A stretch of 22,309 nt of DNA, taken from assembly GCA_046160725.1 (NCBI GenBank), contig JBJXHB010000473.1, forward strand, positions 1 through 22,309, written 5' to 3'. The position numbers and the translations under genes were made by a program. Position 1 is the stretch's first letter. The number at the start of each line of letters is the position of its first letter. Source of the DNA: JBJXHB01 sp046160725. Lineage in GTDB: Bacteria > Pseudomonadota > Gammaproteobacteria > Burkholderiales > Burkholderiaceae_C. A model generated the notes under the pieces. It worked only from the letters and a program-made list of their open reading frames with translations. It searched no databases and was not told the origin of the DNA. Shown here one piece after another: positions 17,567-22,309 of the stretch.

Positions 17567-18399
17567 AGGATCTCATCGCCCGTGCCGGCCGTCGTGGCCT
17601 GCTGCTGGCCGCCTGCCTGGCCGCCGGCGCAACTGCATGGCCGGCGGCCGCGCAGGAGCGCCACATCGTGATGGCCTCGACCACGTCGACGGAGCAGTCG
17701 GGCCTGTTCGGGCATCTGCTGCCGGCATTCAAGGCCGCCACCGGCATCCAGGTCCGGGTGGTGGCGCTGGGCACCGGACAGGCGCTGGACATGGCCCGAC
17801 GCGGCGATGCCGATGTGGTTTTCGTACACGATCCCGCGGCCGAGGAGCGGTTTGTCGCGGAGGGGCATGGCCTGTCGCGCCGACCGGTCATGTACAACGA
17901 CTTCGTGCTGATCGGCCCGAAGGCCGACCCGGCCGGAGCCCGGGGCAAGGACATCGCGGCAGCCCTTTCGCGGCTGGCCGCCGCCGGTGGGACATTCGTG
18001 TCGCGCGGCGACAAGAGCGGCACCCACGCGGCTGAGCTGCGCTATTGGAAGCTGGCCGGGATGGACCCGGCTGCGGCGCGGCCGGCTGGCTACCGCGAGT
18101 GCGGCTGCGGCATGGGGCCGGCGCTGAACATGGCGGCCGCCACTGGTGCCCATGTCCTTGCCGACCGAGGCACCTGGCTCAGTTTCCGTAACCGGGCCGA
18201 CCTGGCGGTGCTGGTCGAAGGCGACAACCGGCTGTTCAACCCCTACGGTGTGATCGTGGTGAACCCGGCCCGTCATCCGCACGTCAAGCGCGCCGACGCC
18301 CAGGCCTTTGCCGACTGGGTGACCTCGCCGGCCGGGCAGGCCCGCATCGCCGCCTATCGCATCGGGGGCGAGCAGCTGTTCTTCCCACAGGCCAATTGA
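17548..18399 (+). CDS. tupA: Tungstate-binding periplasmic protein
   Basis: This 283-residue binding protein captures tungstate in the periplasm for TupBC. The signal peptide spans about residues 1-35 (hydrophobic core GLLLAACLAAGATAW, probable cleavage after AAA before QERH). The mature protein starts with the TupA signature MASTTSTEQSGLF (STTS at 44-47), followed by VVALGTGQALDMARRGDADV and FVSRGDKSGTH, all typical oxyanion contacts of the family. The segment E184-C-G-C-G-M-G carries two close cysteines (C185, C187) where many relatives read ETGQGMG. The family distinguishes tungstate from molybdate more sharply than ModA, but selectivity of this copy is inferred. The gene is translationally coupled to tupC and followed by a TonB receptor and AOR genes. 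Confidence 0.93.
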   Translation: MAFTALKDLIARAGRRGLLLAACLAAGATAWPAAAQERHIVMASTTSTEQSGLFGHLLPAFKAATGIQVRVVALGTGQALDMARRGDADVVFVHDPAAEERFVAEGHGLSRRPVMYNDFVLIGPKADPAGARGKDIAAALSRLAAAGGTFVSRGDKSGTHAAELRYWKLAGMDPAAARPAGYRECGCGMGPALNMAAATGAHVLADRGTWLSFRNRADLAVLVEGDNRLFNPYGVIVVNPARHPHVKRADAQAFADWVTSPAGQARIAAYRIGGEQLFFPQAN

Positions 18400-18453
18400 T
18401 CGGCCATACCAGGTGTCGGGACTGACCGGCTACCGTGGCGATGTTGCGGGTTT

Positions 18454-18514
18454 CTGCGGGCTTGGAGCCGCAGCCCTGTAGCGATTTCATTGAAACCTTG
18501 CCGCCGCGTGCGGC
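18454..18514 (+). promoter_or_regulatory. Structured leader upstream of the TonB receptor (candidate RNA or operator)
   Basis: Within the 140-base gap between tupA and the receptor are three inverted repeats. A hairpin at 18454-18473 pairs CTGC and GGCT with AGCC and GCAG, with one bulged G and a TGG loop. An odd palindrome TTTCATTGAAA lies at 18485-18495. A GCCG/CGGC hairpin lies at 18503-18514. No T-run follows, so this is not a standard terminator. A regulatory leader is a hypothesis; I do not recognise a named riboswitch. Confidence 0.3.
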
Positions 18515-18539
18515 CAACAACGGGCTGCCCGGTATCCAC

Positions 18540-20663
18540 ATGAATCACTTTCCCCCATTTCGCCTGCGTTTGTGGGCCGGCGCTGCGTTGGCTGCCTGCG
18601 CGATGCCGGCCTGGCCTCAGGACGGGGGTGAGCAGGTGGTGGTGACCGGCTCGGTGAAGGCGCTGCGGACACTGGATGCGCCCTTCGCCATCACCACCAT
18701 CGACGCGCAAGAGCTTCGCAGCGCCGGCCCGATGGTCAACCTGTCGGAGGCGCTGGCGCGCGTGCCCGGGCTGGTGGTGGGCAACCGCCACAACTACGCG
18801 CAGGACCTGCAGATCGCGTCGCGCGGGTTCGGCGCCCGGGCCACCTTCGGCGTGCGGGGGCTGCGCCTGTACAGCGATGGCATACCCGCCACCATGCCCG
18901 ACGGGCAGGGCCAGGTGGGGCACTTCGACCTCGCCGGTACCGAGCGTGTGGAGGTGCTGCGCGGGCCGTTCTCCGTCCTCTACGGCAACGCTTCCGGCGG
19001 CGTGATCGCCTTGCAGTCGGCGGCGGTGAAGAAGCCCCAGGTCGAGGTCGCGCTTGACGGTGCGCGCTTCGGGCTGGCCCAGGGTCGTGGCGCCGTCTCC
19101 TTGCCCCTGGGCCAGGGGTTCGATGTCCGCGCCAGCGCGGCGCTGACCGAGGTCGAGGGCTTCCGGCCGCAGGCCGCTGCCCATCGCAGCATCGGCAACC
19201 TCCGCTTCGGCTGGCAGGGCGGCGCCGACCGCGTGGTGCTGCAGGTGTCGGACCATGCGCAACGCGCCGACGACCCGCTGGGCCTGACATGGGCGCAGTT
19301 CGATACCAACCCGCGTCAGACGACGTCCCAGGCCACGCAGTTCGACACCCGCAAGACCATCCGTCAGACGCAGCTCGGCCTGTCCTGGCGGCACATGGTG
19401 GCTGACGGGTCGGCCTGGCGCGACTGGCAGGCAGCGGCCTATGCCGGACAACGCGGCGTCACCCAATGGCTGGCGATCGCGCCCGGTACCCAGGCCAACC
19501 CGCGCCATGGCGGGGGCGTGATCGACTTTGATCGCGCCTTCCATGGTGTCCAGCTCAACTCGCGCTGGCAGTGGAACGCTCTGGACCTGGTGGCGGGCGT
19601 GAACGCCGAGTCGCAGGCCGACGACCGCCGCGGCTACGAGAACTTCACCGGCAGCGGCAACGCCCAGGTGCTGGGCGTCACGGGACGGCTGCGCCGCGAC
19701 GAGCGCAACCGCGCCGACACCCGGGAGGCCTTCGGGCAGTTGCGCTGGCAATCGACGCCCCAGGTGGACCTCAGCGGTGGCCTGCGCGCCGGGCGTGTCT
19801 CCATGAGCACGCGCGACGCCTATCTGTCTAACGGCGACGACAGCGGCGCGCTGCGCTTCTCGTTCACCAACCCGGTGGTCGGCCTGCGCTGGGTGCCGGC
19901 CGTCGGCTGGGCGGTGCATGCCAGCGTGGCCCGCGGGCATGAGTCACCCACCCTGGGCGAGCTGGCCTACCGGCCCGACGGCGGCGCTGGCTTCAACACC
20001 GCACTGAAGGCGCAGACCAGCCGTCAGGCCGAACTGGGCCTGAAACACCGCGGCCCCGGCTGGCAACTGGACCTGGCGCTGTTCCAGGCCGACACGGCCA
20101 ACGAGATCGGCGTGCAGACCAACAGCGCCGGTCGTGCGACCTTCCAGAACGTGGGCCGCACCCGGCGAGCCGGTGCCGAGGCTTCCATGGCCTGGCAGGC
20201 ACTACCGACGCTGCGCCTGCAGGCCAGTGCATCGGTGCTGCGGGCGCGCTACCAGGACCGCTTCCTCACCTGCACGGCCCTGCCTTGCAATGCGCCCAGC
20301 GTCGTCGTGGCGGCGGGCAACCGCATTGCCGGCACCCAGCGGGGCACCGCCTGGGCCGAGGCGGCCTGGCGCCCGGGCTTGCTGCCCGGCGAGGTGGCCG
20401 TCGAATGGCGCGCCCAGGCCCGCACCTTGGCCAACGACACCAACACCGAGGCCGCACCCGGCCATGCCGTGTGGAACCTGCGCTGGGGCCATCGCCTGCC
20501 ATTGGGCGCCGGGCAGGCACTGGAGTGGCTGGCCCGTGTCGACAATGCCGGCGACAAGGTCCATGCCGCGACGGTGATCGTCAACGACACCAACAGCCGC
20601 TTCTACGAGCCCGGCGCGCCACGCAGCGTGCTGCTGTCGCTGCGCTGGGTGCAGAGCTGGTAA
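18540..20663 (+). CDS. TonB-dependent outer-membrane receptor, candidate tungstate-linked
   Basis: This 707-residue receptor would import a scarce ligand across the outer membrane using TonB-ExbBD energy. The signal peptide is about residues 1-26 (core WAGAALAACAMPAW). A TonB-box-like EQVVVTGS (31-38) is followed by a plug domain with LSEALARVPGLVV, RGFGARATFGVRGLRLYSDG and VEVLRGPFSVLYGNASGG. The rest is a 22-strand-type beta-barrel ending FYEPGAPRSVLLSLRW with a terminal tryptophan. The ATG at 18540 is chosen because it alone gives a signal peptide; an upstream in-frame start at 18435 would bury it. No clear ribosome binding site is seen. Its place between tupA and the AOR genes suggests tungstate or a tungstate complex as ligand. 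Iron-chelate or cobalamin uptake are alternatives. Confidence 0.88.
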   Translation: MNHFPPFRLRLWAGAALAACAMPAWPQDGGEQVVVTGSVKALRTLDAPFAITTIDAQELRSAGPMVNLSEALARVPGLVVGNRHNYAQDLQIASRGFGARATFGVRGLRLYSDGIPATMPDGQGQVGHFDLAGTERVEVLRGPFSVLYGNASGGVIALQSAAVKKPQVEVALDGARFGLAQGRGAVSLPLGQGFDVRASAALTEVEGFRPQAAAHRSIGNLRFGWQGGADRVVLQVSDHAQRADDPLGLTWAQFDTNPRQTTSQATQFDTRKTIRQTQLGLSWRHMVADGSAWRDWQAAAYAGQRGVTQWLAIAPGTQANPRHGGGVIDFDRAFHGVQLNSRWQWNALDLVAGVNAESQADDRRGYENFTGSGNAQVLGVTGRLRRDERNRADTREAFGQLRWQSTPQVDLSGGLRAGRVSMSTRDAYLSNGDDSGALRFSFTNPVVGLRWVPAVGWAVHASVARGHESPTLGELAYRPDGGAGFNTALKAQTSRQAELGLKHRGPGWQLDLALFQADTANEIGVQTNSAGRATFQNVGRTRRAGAEASMAWQALPTLRLQASASVLRARYQDRFLTCTALPCNAPSVVVAAGNRIAGTQRGTAWAEAAWRPGLLPGEVAVEWRAQARTLANDTNTEAAPGHAVWNLRWGHRLPLGAGQALEWLARVDNAGDKVHAATVIVNDTNSRFYEPGAPRSVLLSLRWVQSW

Positions 20664-20713
20664 GCGTTGCGGCAGCTTGCAGCGGCGGCGGTGCGTGTGC
20701 CGCATCGGCCCGC

Positions 20714-21516
20714 ATGCAAGGCGCCGGATGTGGGGGTTGTCGTTTCGACCGGCAGCCTGTGGACAATCCACCGATGGCCCTGCGTAACGCTGCCCATGCC
20801 GTGCGCCCCGAGCTGCCACGGCGCCTGATGCGGCGCACGGCCCTGGTGGCCGGCCCGGCCCCGGGGCCGGATGGGCCGACGGCCTGGCTGGCCCTGCTGC
20901 ATGAGCGGCTGGCCACGTTCCGGCCTCCTCCACCGCTGTCCTGGAAGGTGGACCGGCCCGATGGCGAGCCATGGACCGTACAGCTGGTGGCGTCGGCTCA
21001 TGGCGAGCGGCGGGAGGCCATGTCCGGCTTGCTGCGCCTGATGGCGGCGACCCTGGGCGGCCTGGGGCTGTTGTTGTGGCTGATGAGCCTGCAGGTCCGG
21101 CAGACGGTGCAGCCGCTGCGCACCTTGCTGGAGGCCATCGGCCGCCTGGATGACCGCGATCGCAGCGCGGTTCGCAGCTTGCCGCCCATGCGCCTGCCTG
21201 AGCTGCAGACCCTGGCGACCTGGCCGGTTTGCTGCGCCGGGTGGCCCGTGGCGAGCAGAGGGTGCTGTCGGACGACATCGCTGCTGCGCAGACGACACCC
21301 CAGGCCCAGGCGCCGCATCTGGCGCTGACGCCGCGCGAGTTCGACGTCCTGCTGTTGCTGGTCCAGGGCCTGCCGCTGGACCGCATCGCCGCGCAGCTGC
21401 ACCTGAGCAGCAAGACCGTGTCGAACGACCAGACGGCCATCCGCCAGCGCCTTGGCGTGAGTACGGCCGTCGAGCTGCTGCGCTATGCGCAGCAGCACCG
21501 GCTGTTCAATCCCTGA
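20714..21516 (+). pseudogene. Collapsed two-component regulator: HK transmembrane/HAMP remnant joined out of frame to LuxR-type HTH
   Basis: Two frames must be joined to read this region. The first (from ATG 20714 or 20774) encodes a periplasmic-type segment, one transmembrane helix (GLLRLMAATLGGLGLLLWLM) and a HAMP-like stretch ending LPELQTLAT at about 21218. These are typical of the sensor end of a NarX-like histidine kinase, but the first membrane helix is missing. From about 21220 the next frame reads LAGLLRRVARGEQRVLSDDI, which looks like the last receiver helix and linker of a response regulator. A LuxR/GerE HTH follows (LTPREFDVLLLLVQG, LSSKTVSNDQTAIRQRLGV). Kinase catalytic and receiver domains are absent. 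The simplest reading is a deletion fusing adjacent HK and RR genes, out of frame. The HTH part could still be translated alone from TTG 21229. Confidence 0.72.
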
Positions 21517-21607
21517 CCCTGTCGCGGCGGGTCATGGCCGGTCCGCCTTGCGGCTTGAATTCCAGCAGTTGGTCGTCGCCGCCCAATCCCGCGTTGGCAC
21601 TAAGGGA

Positions 21608-21622
21608 TTGACCTAGGTATCA
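21608..21622. promoter_or_regulatory. Palindrome upstream of the AOR genes (candidate operator)
   Basis: The gap between the HTH remnant and the ferredoxin gene contains the 8-base palindrome ACCTAGGT (21611-21618) overlapping a TTGACC hexamer (21608-21613). It lies about 100 bases before the start codon. No matching -10 box is found at normal spacing, which suits an activator-dependent promoter. The function is a guess from position. Confidence 0.25.
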
Positions 21623-21715
21623 GCCCCCACCGGCAGTCCGCAACATAGGGGCCGGCGGACTTGGGCGGCACTGGGCGGCCCGTGCGGCCTTGCATCAACC
21701 AGACAAGGGGACACC

Positions 21716-22192
21716 ATGCAAAAGACCTTGCACCTCAACCCGGACAAGTGCACGGGTTGCCTCCAGTGCGAGATGGCGTGCTCGTTCGAGAACTACGGCA
21801 CCTACGCGCCAGCCAAGTCCCGCATCAAGGTCTTCGACTTCCACCACAGCGGGCGCAAGGTGCCCTACACCTGCACCCAGTGCGACGAGGCCTGGTGCCT
21901 GCATGCATGCCCGGTGGAGGCCATCACCATTGACGCCGCCACCGGTGCCAAGGTGGTCAACGAGTCCACCTGCGTCGGCTGCAAGGTCTGCACCATTGCC
22001 TGCCCGTTCGGCACCGTGAACTACGTACAGGAGACCGGCAAGGTCCAGAAGTGCGACCTCTGCGGCGGTCAGCCGGCTTGTGCCGAGGCCTGCCCGACCG
22101 GCGCCATCACCTACATCGATGCCAACTGGACCGGCCTGTCCAAGATGCAGGCCTGGGCCGACAAGCTGGGCAACCAGAACGCCGCGGCGTAA
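21716..22192 (+). CDS. Four-cluster ferredoxin subunit of aldehyde oxidoreductase (AorA-like)
   Basis: This 158-residue iron-sulfur protein has 16 cysteines in four groups: C12-15-18-22, C53-56-61-65, C86-89-92-96 and C113-116-122-126. This predicts four [4Fe-4S] clusters in the DMSO-reductase-B/HycB-like polyferredoxin fold. The start is set by AAGGGGACACC before the ATG. The next gene, 13 bases downstream, encodes an AOR large subunit. In Aromatoleum-type tungsten AOR complexes the small AorA subunit plays this electron-wire role between the tungsten subunit and an FAD subunit (AorC), so the same role is inferred here. The FAD subunit would lie beyond the window. The protein has no signal peptide and is predicted cytoplasmic. 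Confidence 0.9.
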   Translation: MQKTLHLNPDKCTGCLQCEMACSFENYGTYAPAKSRIKVFDFHHSGRKVPYTCTQCDEAWCLHACPVEAITIDAATGAKVVNESTCVGCKVCTIACPFGTVNYVQETGKVQKCDLCGGQPACAEACPTGAITYIDANWTGLSKMQAWADKLGNQNAAA

Positions 22193-22205
22193 AGGGAGAA
22201 CCGAC

Positions 22206-22309
22206 ATGTCCTGGGCTGGAAAAATCCTTCGCGTCAACCTCACGGCCGGCACGGTCACCTCCGAGCCGCTCAAGATGGACTGGGCACGTGCCTATCTGGG
22301 CTCGCGTGG
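22206..22309 (+). CDS. Tungsten-type aldehyde:ferredoxin oxidoreductase, N-terminus (partial)
   Basis: Only the first 34 codons are present before the window ends. The translation begins MSWAGKILRVNLTAGTVTSE and continues to AYLGSRG, closely matching the N-terminal pattern of the AOR family (GKILRVNLT...LGGRG). AOR enzymes oxidise aldehydes to acids at a tungsten bis-pyranopterin centre, and some run in reverse to reduce acids. An AGGGAGA ribosome binding site lies about 8 bases before the ATG at 22206. The gene is 13 bases after the ferredoxin gene and shares its transcript. Metal preference (tungsten over molybdenum) is inferred from the family and from the tupBCA genes upstream. The metal and cluster ligands lie outside the window. 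Confidence 0.85.
   Translation, partial: MSWAGKILRVNLTAGTVTSEPLKMDWARAYLGSR

Noticed and set aside
18435..18539. Upstream in-frame start extending the TonB receptor by 35 residues
   Set aside because: It would bury the signal peptide inside the protein. The ATG at 18540 gives a proper export signal.
21595..21610. TGGCAC...TTGAC as a sigma-54 promoter for the AOR genes
   Set aside because: The TGGCAC box is good, but the -12 element is two bases too far away and lacks GC.

Overview
The window is high-GC bacterial DNA. Its gene order, protein families and PEP-CTERM protein suggest a Burkholderiales-type betaproteobacterium (Rubrivivax/Leptothrix-like). This placement is an inference from synteny and sequence style, because no rRNA or marker search was possible.

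Region 1 (1-9087) is a conserved housekeeping block on the + strand. It holds the end of trpA, accD, a PEP-CTERM surface protein with its own terminator, a strongly degenerate FolC-like protein at the usual folC position, a SPOR-domain protein, cvpA, purF, metZ and gltX. Several of these genes overlap at ATGA or TGATG junctions, which implies translational coupling.

Region 2 (9088-9375) holds tRNA-Ala(GGC), tRNA-Glu(TTC) and a strong bidirectional terminator. Region 3 (9400-10521) is a lone Rieske oxygenase on the - strand. Region 4 (10756-14750) is an isoprenoid and folate block: xseB, ispA, dxs and folE2. It is followed by an EgtB/SenA-like gene (14851-16032) that lacks one expected metal-binding histidine.

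Region 5 (16119-22309) is the accessory part and the most interesting. A tungstate ABC transporter (tupB-tupC-tupA) is followed by a TonB-dependent outer-membrane receptor. Next comes a frame-broken remnant that joins a histidine-kinase membrane/HAMP segment to the HTH end of a LuxR/NarL-type response regulator. Then come a four-cluster ferredoxin and the first 34 codons of a tungsten-type aldehyde:ferredoxin oxidoreductase (AOR), which runs off the window. Read together, this looks like a tungsten supply-and-use island: uptake through the outer membrane (hypothesis) and inner membrane (well supported), feeding a tungstoenzyme whose electron-transfer subunit is encoded directly upstream. The former two-component regulator between them appears to have collapsed by deletion.

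No CRISPR array, insertion sequence, rRNA or integrase was seen. No stretch longer than 300 bases lacks a gene.
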